Below the pieces are notes generated by a model, which ran no database searches, was not told the origin of the DNA, and saw only the letters and a list, made by a program, of their open reading frames with translations. Of a stretch of DNA of 20,377 bases, positions 1-6,305 are shown one piece after another. How positions within the stretch are numbered: the stretch's first letter is position 1; every line of letters starts with the position of its first letter. Source of the stretch: a virus; the IMG/VR virus record IMGVR_UViG_3300030450_001717, positions 1-20,377 of that record; one strand, written 5' to 3'. The translations under genes and the position numbers were made by a program.

Positions 1-115
1 TATGGGTAGCCGCCGTTGCGCGGTTGTGAGCATCAGTGGCATCAACGGCTGCTTGATGATCCATAAAACCTTTGGCGGCACCAAGAACAGCAAGGGCTGA
101 AGCTGGATCACACAT
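1..115 (-). CDS. Internal virion protein B (T7 gp14-like), N-terminal fragment
   Basis: The frame opens with ATG at 115 and runs off the left edge of the window, leaving about 38 codons. It begins MCDPASALAVLGAAKG and continues with an Ala/His/Asp-rich stretch likely to be helical. This MCD(P)-type opening followed by an alanine-rich helix is typical of the gp14-class core protein in marine T7-like phages, and T7 gp14 itself starts with MC. In T7 this protein is part of the internal core that is ejected into the cell and helps to build the channel for DNA entry. The ATG overlaps the stop of the upstream gp13-like gene by 8 bases (ATGTGTGA), and an AGGA Shine-Dalgarno sequence lies 7-8 bases upstream. 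Identity rests on the opening residues and on position directly after the gp13-like gene; most of the protein is not visible. Confidence 0.7.
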   Translation of the reverse strand, partial: MCDPASALAVLGAAKGFMDHQAAVDATDAHNRATAATH

Positions 116-581
116 CGTGTTTCCTAACAATAACAAATTCCATGAAATCCTCTCCTTTTAATCCAAGAGGTTTCTTGGAGATAAATGAGGCCCCACACCA
201 TTTTAACCATTTGATATGTAGAGCGTTTCTTGCATCTACAACATTCCATAAAACTGAAACATTAGAGATGTCATATAATTGATTGATTACGGTACGACAG
301 TGGCGAAGAAACGTTAACCCGTGATTCTCAAGTTCAACGGTAGCTAACATCCAGATAACGGCTATGTTATCGCCATCCTCCCAATGAGCACCAAATATGC
401 CGACAGGCAATCCTCCAGCGGTCTGTAAGACACGGACATACCTACCTTCAGAGACTCCAAGGAGAAGAGCTTCTTTAGGTGTATTACCACTAAGCGCGGC
501 GATCTCAGTCTTGTCCGAAGGACGCATGGTGTCAGCCAGCAACTTTACATCACTGGGGATCACCTGTCGTACATATTGCAT
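108..581 (-). CDS. Internal virion protein A, GNAT-like (T7 gp13-like, DUF2833 type)
   Basis: A 157-residue protein beginning MQYVRQVIPSDVKLLADTM. It has the pattern of the T7 gp13/DUF2833 group, which resembles GNAT acyltransferases: an N-terminal helix, a central sheet around GLPVGIFGAH and AVIWMLAT, a helix, and a C-terminal VVDARNALHIKWLKWCGA segment followed by a strand. T7 gp13 (about 138 residues) is needed for morphogenesis of the internal core; enzymatic activity is not established. An in-frame start 13 codons further upstream exists, but ATG at 581 is preferred: it shares its A with the stop of the tail tube gene (TAATG) and has GAGG about 8 bases upstream. The gene sits between tail tube protein B and the gp14-like gene, exactly as in T7. 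Confidence 0.85.
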   Translation of the reverse strand: MQYVRQVIPSDVKLLADTMRPSDKTEIAALSGNTPKEALLLGVSEGRYVRVLQTAGGLPVGIFGAHWEDGDNIAVIWMLATVELENHGLTFLRHCRTVINQLYDISNVSVLWNVVDARNALHIKWLKWCGASFISKKPLGLKGEDFMEFVIVRKHDV

Positions 582-2899
582 TACAACCTCACAGTCTTGG
601 CATGGTACATGGCTTCCCATTCAATCGAAGAAAAGTTAGATGGAAATGGGGAGTCATTAGTTACCTTGACAGTTATCCGGTCATTTTGTCCGGGTATCGC
701 AAAGCGAAATTCACCGTCTTCAGTTGCCACAGAACCAAGAAGGTTGTTGTTGGAACCAAATTTACGCCCAGTAAATGCTTGGGTGTATGTGGTTCCATTG
801 GTGTCAGTAAACGTTACATCGAAGTAAGAGGTTGACTGAAATAGGAACGATAGATACCGCATCTGAAGCCGCCCATCTTGAACAGCTTTATCGTTTTGCC
901 TGAGATAAATAGGATTCAAGGTATACTCAAAGGTGTACGGAACTCCTATGTAATATTTCTCACTTGTCAGATCACCAGTGAACGTTGCGGTAGTACCGGA
1001 GGTAGATGCTGGTTCATAAATAACTCCAGCTTCCCCTGCCCCACCAGGTGCGGTAACCATTTGAACGGTTTCACCTGATTGTAACTCATAGGGAAGTGTT
1101 ACAACAGTATTTGAACCAGATAACGCTGGTGTAGCAACAGTTTCTATAGCTCTACGATCTAGATGAACACCAATATCATCAAATGCAGCGATATACATTT
1201 CTTGAAAATCAATGACCTCAAGGAATACCCCATCAGTTTTTGCTAACAGAATATATAATTGGTTCTCTTGAAATTCCCCTGAGATTAACGTTGTATCAGA
1301 GGAGAATGTCCAAGTGTTCCATGAGGACATAACTTTTCCATCATTACCCCAATGATATTTATAGAGGTAGATGTTATTAACCGCTCCCGAAGTAAACACC
1401 GCAACAGCATTTTCAGTAGTTGATGCCGTCATTTTAGTGACACCTGATGGCATATACTTTGGAACCTGAATGGTTACATCAGCGGAATCACCTTGGTTTG
1501 TATCTTGAGCGATAAAATATTCACGCATAGCCGCATAGGAATACCCAGTGGCATCATCAATAAACATAACATTGGAACCAACTAGTATCGGCTTACAAGT
1601 TGTTGAAGTATTAAACTGAGAGGTTACTACAAGTTGAACATCAGCAGGGGAAAGGAGTTCTTGATCTGTTAACTTGAACTGAGCTTTGTCGGAAAAGAGA
1701 AGAATATTCTGATTGAATGGAACCCCGTGATACATATTAGATACACGAGTATTTGTAGAAGCTACATCAATCGGATCACTATCTAAAAGTTGAACTAGGG
1801 TTGTCCGGTAAAAGTTCTCAAACTCCCCGACTTCTGACATCACAATATTTTCGTCTGTCAGAAAGACCATCCGGTTCTTATAAACAAATAAATCTTGAAT
1901 GGAATTCCCAACAAAGGAAGGACTTGGATTAGAGACATCATCTCCTGATAAGCGGTCTTTCCATGTGTGCTGTTTAAACGTCCACGTTCCATCTTTGTTA
2001 TCCACTAATACATGAGGCATTGTGGATACGTCGAAGGTTTCTCCTTTATTATAAGCGTAGGTTTCTACCCAGAGTTCGTCATCACGAAATACGTAATAGT
2101 CATCCCCTGCCTCTTCCATATCACCTTGGACACGAATTAGACGGCCTTGGGAATCATAGGGGGGTAGATCACCAAATTTATTTACGGAGTCTTTAATAGC
2201 TTTCGTACCACGATCTCCATAACCATCCTTTGCGCGAACTTCATCACTGGCACTTAATGCTGTAAATGTAATAGAGGAGGAAACCGTTCCGGTAGTATAT
2301 CCAGCGGAATTTAAAGTGCCTGATAGATTATCGGCAATCTGATCCGTACCTTCCACAGAGGAATTATTAGTGGTCATGTTCGCTTTAAGAACATTATTCA
2401 CATAGACAGAGTAATTCTTATTTCCAACCGCCTGTTTAATGTAAACGGTAGCTGCTGTATCAGGATCAATACGTGTACCTGTTTCTGCAACGGACGATAC
2501 AGCGGTGGTCTTTGTGGTATTTAAAAGGAATACCGTATCCGCAATAACTAGTAATCGAAATTGAGTAGAGGGGGAGGTTGCGCTTAGATATCCTTTACCA
2601 TCAGGGAACGATACCGTTTCTTCAGTGCCAGTATCAGTAAAGACCTTGAGATCACCATTGGTGACCGTAACGATATTTGTGCCATAACCAATCCGATTAA
2701 ATACTTCAACGTGCATCGAACCGGGGTTACTGGTGTATATCTTTTTAATGTGTTTTGAAGGAGGACGTTTTTGTAACCCTTCAACCACAGATGGTACGGC
2801 ATTTTTTAAATCTTGCGCTGAGTTGGAAGTTCTAAGTGCAGGGGCTTGTTGTGAAATACCCCCGATAAGATTGGGAATCGAGTCACTAACTAGAGGCAT
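581..2899 (-). CDS. Tail tubular protein B (T7 gp12-like nozzle)
   Basis: A 772-residue protein close to the size of T7 gp12 (about 794). The N-terminus contains SIPNLIGGISQQAPALR and VVEGLQKRPPSKH, which match the strongly conserved gp12 opening (SIKNLKGGISQQ and EGLQKRPP). The rest is beta-rich with many Thr/Ser/Asn residues, as expected for the propeller and nozzle domains that close the distal end of the short tail and carry the fibres. The start ATG at 2899 shares a base with the stop of tail tube A (TAATG) and follows a strong GGAGGG Shine-Dalgarno sequence. The gene is intact, and its own stop forms another TAATG with the gp13-like gene. It forms one transcription unit with its neighbours downstream of the capsid terminator. 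Confidence 0.95.
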   Translation of the reverse strand: MPLVSDSIPNLIGGISQQAPALRTSNSAQDLKNAVPSVVEGLQKRPPSKHIKKIYTSNPGSMHVEVFNRIGYGTNIVTVTNGDLKVFTDTGTEETVSFPDGKGYLSATSPSTQFRLLVIADTVFLLNTTKTTAVSSVAETGTRIDPDTAATVYIKQAVGNKNYSVYVNNVLKANMTTNNSSVEGTDQIADNLSGTLNSAGYTTGTVSSSITFTALSASDEVRAKDGYGDRGTKAIKDSVNKFGDLPPYDSQGRLIRVQGDMEEAGDDYYVFRDDELWVETYAYNKGETFDVSTMPHVLVDNKDGTWTFKQHTWKDRLSGDDVSNPSPSFVGNSIQDLFVYKNRMVFLTDENIVMSEVGEFENFYRTTLVQLLDSDPIDVASTNTRVSNMYHGVPFNQNILLFSDKAQFKLTDQELLSPADVQLVVTSQFNTSTTCKPILVGSNVMFIDDATGYSYAAMREYFIAQDTNQGDSADVTIQVPKYMPSGVTKMTASTTENAVAVFTSGAVNNIYLYKYHWGNDGKVMSSWNTWTFSSDTTLISGEFQENQLYILLAKTDGVFLEVIDFQEMYIAAFDDIGVHLDRRAIETVATPALSGSNTVVTLPYELQSGETVQMVTAPGGAGEAGVIYEPASTSGTTATFTGDLTSEKYYIGVPYTFEYTLNPIYLRQNDKAVQDGRLQMRYLSFLFQSTSYFDVTFTDTNGTTYTQAFTGRKFGSNNNLLGSVATEDGEFRFAIPGQNDRITVKVTNDSPFPSNFSSIEWEAMYHAKTVRL

Positions 2900-3510
2900 T
2901 AATCCCTCCAGTAATCCATGCGTTTACGCTCAAGTATACGCCTCATGCTTTGGGAAGCGAGGCCCACATTTCTTCGAGCACTTGCATTTTCTTCTTGGCG
3001 TAGGACGGCAAAAGCACGAGCTTCGTCATGCCTATTTTGTTGGGAGATTGTGTTAACCCCTAACTTACGCTCTTGGAATAACCGTGCGGCAATCAATGTG
3101 ATGTAACGTCTGGCCGTTTCAGGAAGGACTGTAAAAGCTAATTCTTGAACAGATTCAACTTCAACCCCCTCATCAAACTCAGTCGTATTTTTGAAGGGTT
3201 CACGGTTGTACATTTTACCATCACGGTAAATATAAGCGTAGCGAGAATATTGATTTATGGGTCTAGCACGGAGAGTGTTGCCCGGAAGGATAAGCTCTTT
3301 GTTGGAATCTGGGGTTAACTCTAGAAGTTCAGTGTTCCAAAACCAGCCTCTTGATTGAACGTCACGAGATGATTCATTTAGCACGGTCTGTGCCGTAGAA
3401 GCATCCAAGCCTACCCCTGATGATAACGAGTTTACTGGAGCTTCACCGATATTCGTCAACATGACGTTCACAGCTTCTAACTCTGTGGTCGGTGCATAAG
3501 AGGTAGCCAT
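2899..3510 (-). CDS. Tail tubular protein A (T7 gp11-like adaptor)
   Basis: A 203-residue protein, similar in size to T7 gp11 (about 196). The conserved N-terminal part reads ELEAVNVMLTNIGEAPVNSL, followed by the ALxESSRDVQSRGWFWNTE type region, matching the gp11 pattern of a helix, a VxxxLxxIGExPVxSL segment and a QxxGWxFN segment. It forms the ring between portal and nozzle. The ATG at 3510 is preceded by GAGG 8-9 bases upstream (GAGGATTAAAATATG). It is the first gene after the capsid terminator, so its transcripts must come from read-through or from a promoter in the short gap; no clear promoter is visible there. It is coupled to the nozzle gene by TAATG. Confidence 0.93.
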   Translation of the reverse strand: MATSYAPTTELEAVNVMLTNIGEAPVNSLSSGVGLDASTAQTVLNESSRDVQSRGWFWNTELLELTPDSNKELILPGNTLRARPINQYSRYAYIYRDGKMYNREPFKNTTEFDEGVEVESVQELAFTVLPETARRYITLIAARLFQERKLGVNTISQQNRHDEARAFAVLRQEENASARRNVGLASQSMRRILERKRMDYWRD

Positions 3511-3533
3511 ATTTTAATCCTCATTAGAAAGAG

Positions 3534-3564
3534 AAAAAGGGGAAGCCCTAAAAAGAGCCTCCCC
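3534..3564 (-). terminator. Intrinsic terminator after the capsid gene
   Basis: Read on the minus strand, GGGGAGGCTC - TTTTTA - GGGCTTCCCC can form a 10-bp stem (8 Watson-Crick pairs and 2 G-T wobbles) with a 6-base loop. It is followed at once by TTTTTCTCTTTCT. The stem is at 3539-3564, 32 bases past the capsid stop. T7 has its main terminator T-phi in the same place, after gene 10. Partial read-through would supply the tail genes. Confidence 0.85.
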
Positions 3565-3595
3565 TCCCAATTCAACTGAATTGTGCTACACGTTA

Positions 3596-4579
3596 TTAGC
3601 TGGTTGCGGCATCAATACCGTAGATGCACTCCGGGCGAAGAACCCCGTGACCTATAGCCATACGAGAAAGCATCAAGGTGCCTTGGCGTTCAATCTGGTA
3701 CTCGCTTTCCGAAGCGATATCCATTAAGTGAACGGACCCTAGCCCTTGTTTCTGCATAACCATTGCTACGTATGTACGAGCGTCATGGTCATAATCAGTT
3801 GTGGCTGATCCAGCTTGAGAACCACTTAATGTAGCCGTTCCATGCTGTAACGCCATGTTGTTTGTGGGAACAACTTCAAAGCCAGCAACTTTCATTAAGT
3901 TGCCATCAGCTTTAGAACCATTACCTTCCCCACCGAAATCACGATCCAAGAATGATCCATCTTGAATTAAATCCCAATAGACCGTAGGTGTCACAAAGAC
4001 AGTGCGATCTTCGTCAGGAATACTACCAGCATCAAAGGCGGCAGCGGCGGTGTAGATAGCGTCAATAATCTGCGTGATAGTTGGAGTAGCGGTTCCAATA
4101 GCAACACGAGTTGCGGAACCTTGCTCCGTAACCGCACCAGCGGTTCCAGCGGCAATAGCCTTAAACGCCATACCAAACAGGTTAGTGTCGTATACCTGTG
4201 CTAAAGCATCACCCATCTGACGAGTGTATTCACCACGAACTTCGTAGTGATTCTTAGCCTCTTCGTAATTACTGAGAAATACGTCAGTTACTAAGAGGTC
4301 ATCAATGGTAATTACTTTTTCACCTTGGTTTACGGCTTGACCTAAAATGACTTGACCTGGTTGGTGGTAGCCAGCGTTTACGCGGCCTATGGCAGGGAAC
4401 TGTGCGCTGGACCCTGACGAAATGTTACGAATACGGTGACGTTCCTTCATCACCGTCTTCTTGTTGAACGTTGCCATGACTTCGCCGCTCCAAACCTTTA
4501 AGAAAAGGTTATTGGAATCCTTCGGACCAGCCGAAGTTGCAGCGTTAGTCGCAGAAAACGATCTAGCTGAATAACTCAT
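3596..4579 (-). CDS. Major capsid protein (T7 gp10A-like)
   Basis: A 327-residue protein (T7 gp10A is 344). Conserved blocks match T7 gp10: NLFLKVWSGEVMATF near residue 25, RNISSGSSAQFPAIGR near residue 52, EKVITIDDLLVTDVF, NHYEVRGEYTRQMGDALA, and near the C-terminus MAIGHGVLRPECIYG. It is an HK97-fold shell protein. A longer reading frame starts 11 codons upstream, but ATG at 4579 has AAAGGA 7-8 bases before it and gives the normal N-terminus, so it is chosen. The gene has its own 232-base leader containing a promoter-like repeat and hairpins, and its own terminator 32 bases after the stop, so it is set up as a separately expressed unit, fitting its need for high copy number. Confidence 0.95.
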   Translation of the reverse strand: MSYSARSFSATNAATSAGPKDSNNLFLKVWSGEVMATFNKKTVMKERHRIRNISSGSSAQFPAIGRVNAGYHQPGQVILGQAVNQGEKVITIDDLLVTDVFLSNYEEAKNHYEVRGEYTRQMGDALAQVYDTNLFGMAFKAIAAGTAGAVTEQGSATRVAIGTATPTITQIIDAIYTAAAAFDAGSIPDEDRTVFVTPTVYWDLIQDGSFLDRDFGGEGNGSKADGNLMKVAGFEVVPTNNMALQHGTATLSGSQAGSATTDYDHDARTYVAMVMQKQGLGSVHLMDIASESEYQIERQGTLMLSRMAIGHGVLRPECIYGIDAATS

Positions 4580-4644
4580 TAGTTTATCCTTTATGAGTGT
4601 TTTGATGAGCAAACATCAACGGACTCACAAATTGTCTCTTTAGG

Positions 4645-4677
4645 TTGTCCTCGCAAGGGCCTATTTAACGCTTGTGT
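4645..4677 (-). promoter_or_regulatory. Candidate phage RNA polymerase promoter, copy 2 (capsid leader)
   Basis: On the minus strand this reads ACACAA-GCG-TTAAATA, then GGCCC, TTGCGA and GGACAA. The same string, with the same 3-base spacer between ACACAA and TTAAATA, occurs at 8309-8342; about 27 of 35 aligned positions agree. Both copies lie in the only two long intergenic gaps, downstream of a hairpin terminator and upstream of a structural gene block. A block of about 17 bases ending in ATA followed by GG is the size and shape of T7-class promoters (T7: CACTATAGGG). If transcription starts at the GG, the capsid leader would be about 80 bases. The function is inferred. Confidence 0.55.
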
Positions 4678-4702
4678 CTGTTTATTCGTTTGCGATAGAA
4701 AG

Positions 4703-4723
4703 CGGTGAATGATCGGTTCACCG
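4703..4723 (-). other. Perfect 7-bp hairpin in the capsid leader
   Basis: Minus strand CGGTGAA - CCGATCA - TTCACCG: seven Watson-Crick pairs with a 7-base loop. It lies between the upstream terminator and the promoter-like repeat. Possible roles are an RNase III processing site, as found upstream of late T7 genes, or stabilisation of the 3' end of the upstream transcript. No run of T follows, so it is not a simple terminator. Confidence 0.5.
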
Positions 4724-4725
4724 GA

Positions 4726-4748
4726 GGTGTTCCTAAAGAGGAACCACC
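4726..4748 (-). other. Hairpin with TCTTTA loop in the capsid leader
   Basis: Minus strand GGTGGTTCC - TCTTTA - GGAACACC forms an 8-bp stem with one bulged G. The stretch CTCTTTAGG, spanning the loop, is the exact complement of CCTAAAGAG at 4644-4636 further down the same transcript, so two alternative structures are possible. It forms a tandem pair with the hairpin at 4703-4723. Confidence 0.5.
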
Positions 4749-4762
4749 CTGACACTCAAGGA

Positions 4763-4803
4763 AATTAAGCCCCCTCCCCGTAATACGTTTTAAGGGAAGG
4801 GGC
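4763..4803 (-). terminator. Terminator between the HNH gene and the capsid gene
   Basis: Minus strand GCCCCTTCCC and GGGGAGGGGGC pair over 10 positions (one G-T wobble), with a loop of about 14 bases that contains AAAACGTATTAC. The following bases TTAATTT are T-rich but not a pure T run. It begins 8 bases after the HNH-type gene stop. It would cut transcripts coming from the portal block and leave the capsid to its own promoter. Confidence 0.7.
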
Positions 4804-4811
4804 AATGTTGT

Positions 4812-5048
4812 TTAGGAATTACGTGATCGGTTTCGTTTTTTAGATTGAATTCTAAGATTAGTGAAACTGTTATTCGTTGGGTTACGATCACGGTGGTCAA
4901 CGTCTTTACCTTTAATCGTTAACTCACCATACCTTTTAGCCACTGCGCGACGAGCACGTTTACGTGCGGCATTACGCACTCGTTGCTTCGGTTGCTTATG
5001 GTAATTATCGTATTCTTTTCGGTAGTTTCGCTTAGATGCTATAGTCAC
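4812..5048 (-). CDS. Small HNH-endonuclease-like protein
   Basis: A 78-residue, very basic protein. An Arg/Lys-rich N-terminal half (residues 1-40) leads into KDVDHRDRNPTNNSFTNLRI at about residues 48-67, the DxDHxDxNPxNNxxxNLR core of HNH-type nucleases, and it ends in KKRNRSRNS. Small proteins with this core are common in marine phages and are usually annotated as HNH endonucleases; with only the core and a basic arm, it may also act as a DNA-binding protein without cleavage. The start is GTG at 5048, supported by GAGGG 7 bases upstream; that Shine-Dalgarno sequence overlaps the stop of the preceding hydrolase gene. It lies between that gene and the terminator upstream of the capsid. It is not flanked by signs of an intron, so it looks like a free-standing accessory gene. 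Confidence 0.7.
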   Translation of the reverse strand: MTIASKRNYRKEYDNYHKQPKQRVRNAARKRARRAVAKRYGELTIKGKDVDHRDRNPTNNSFTNLRIQSKKRNRSRNS

Positions 5049-5052
5049 GGGT

Positions 5053-5514
5053 TCACCCTCGTTGCTCGTAGAATATATGTTCGCCTATTTTTAGACAGGG
5101 CTGAAAGTGAGCAGCCCATGAAGGGTTCACCGTAGTTGTGTGATAATGAGTAGCATTTTCTAAACCTAGTAAGACTAAGTTTGTCTCTAGCACTAATCGC
5201 GCTAAAGATTGGGCTATAGTCCATGCCACTAGGTCGGTAGGACGTTCCGGTTTCCCATCACAATAGTATGAGAATTGACACTGGTAACGCCGCATTCTCC
5301 CGTTTAGCCGTCTTCCTTGGCGTACTACCTCACATACCGTTGTGGGATAGTTAGGATGATTGACGCGGTTGGTTATAACTACACCTACCGCAAGCATCCC
5401 GTAAGTACCTTGATTTCGTGCTTCAAAATACATAGCTTCTGCCATGCATTGTAAGGGAGTAGCCAAGGCTCTAATCGGAAAGAGGAGAATGATTAGAGCT
5501 AAAAGGACTCTCAT
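5053..5514 (-). CDS. Secreted cell wall hydrolase, SleB/CwlJ family (endolysin)
   Basis: A 153-residue protein. Residues 1-19 (MRVLLALIILLFPIRALA and following) form a signal peptide: an Arg, a hydrophobic core and an AxA-type cleavage site. The mature part matches the Hydrolase_2 (SleB) domain: CMAEAMYFEARNQGTYGMLAVG with the expected catalytic Glu in YFEAR, then VITNRVNHPNYPTTVCEV, a CQFSYYCDGK block and an ATHYHTTTVNPSWA block. It cleaves peptidoglycan and is probably the lysis enzyme; the signal peptide suggests export through Sec rather than release by a holin. No T7 gp3.5-type amidase is seen in the window, so this may replace it. It sits between scaffold and capsid, unlike T7. The start at 5514 is 2 bases after the scaffold stop and has no clear Shine-Dalgarno sequence, so translation probably depends on reinitiation. 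Confidence 0.88.
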   Translation of the reverse strand: MRVLLALIILLFPIRALATPLQCMAEAMYFEARNQGTYGMLAVGVVITNRVNHPNYPTTVCEVVRQGRRLNGRMRRYQCQFSYYCDGKPERPTDLVAWTIAQSLARLVLETNLVLLGLENATHYHTTTVNPSWAAHFQPCLKIGEHIFYEQRG

Positions 5515-5516
5515 AA

Positions 5517-6305
5517 TTACATAATGTTAGATCGTGATAACTTTGTTTCGACATCTGAACGAAAGGCAGGGTCTTTTCTATAACGATCATCGTTCATATC
5601 GGTTAGTAATTCCGAAACAGAGCGATAAGCATTACCTTGCGTCGATGCATTAGCTCCTTCAAGAGATGCATTAGGTTCAAATGAACCGTTAGATTGAAAT
5701 CGTGCTTGAAGTCCTTTAACAGCTAAAATCATCTGATCTTTCTGTCCAGACGTAACTGCATCGTTAAACGTGGAGATTTCCGAAGGTTCTAAGGTATCTT
5801 GTGCCCAAGAAATCATTGAGTCATACGTTTCTTTACCACCCACCGAAGTGTATATGGCACTGGTAGTTGCGTCTGCCAATGCCGCTTGACCTTCGATATA
5901 TTGGTTAACCAATGCTTTCGGAATTCCAGCATCTTCCAGTGATTTATAGGAATCTGTTGATAGCTCTCCGTTAGAATCGTATTCCGCTTGTAAGTCATCA
6001 AAGTCTAATCCAGCTTTTTGGATTATCTCTTCAGCTTCATCTTGAGGTGAACTCTCTGTTTCCTCGTTAGTCCCTTTTGCTTTCTCAAGCTCTGTATAGG
6101 ACTTCAATAAAGCATCGACGTTGACCTCACCACTTTCAGCGTTCCAGAATTTCGCTGGTACGCCTTCAGGTGGGCTGGACGAACTAGGTTCAGAGTCCGA
6201 AGACTCTTGAGGTGCTTCGTCGGTCAACCCCATTTCACGAGCCTCTTCCTCAAGGGAAGGTCCAGTATTTTCGGTACTGGTATCTATTGTAACTCTATCA
6301 ACCAT
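5517..6305 (-). CDS. Capsid assembly scaffolding protein (T7 gp9-like)
   Basis: A 262-residue acidic protein with low-complexity Ser/Glu/Pro sequence in the first 50 residues, then the scaffold signature EGVPAKFWNAESGEVNVDAL and LLKSYTELEKAKG at about residues 47-75. The middle is helical, and the C-terminus is charged (YRKDPAFRSDVETKLSRSNIM), the end expected to contact the capsid protein. T7 gp9 is about 307 residues. It guides assembly of the procapsid around the portal and is then lost. Its ATG shares a base with the portal stop (TAATG), and AAGGAG lies 10-11 bases upstream. It is placed between portal and capsid as in T7, but here separated from the capsid by two accessory genes. Confidence 0.9.
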   Translation of the reverse strand: MVDRVTIDTSTENTGPSLEEEAREMGLTDEAPQESSDSEPSSSSPPEGVPAKFWNAESGEVNVDALLKSYTELEKAKGTNEETESSPQDEAEEIIQKAGLDFDDLQAEYDSNGELSTDSYKSLEDAGIPKALVNQYIEGQAALADATTSAIYTSVGGKETYDSMISWAQDTLEPSEISTFNDAVTSGQKDQMILAVKGLQARFQSNGSFEPNASLEGANASTQGNAYRSVSELLTDMNDDRYRKDPAFRSDVETKLSRSNIM

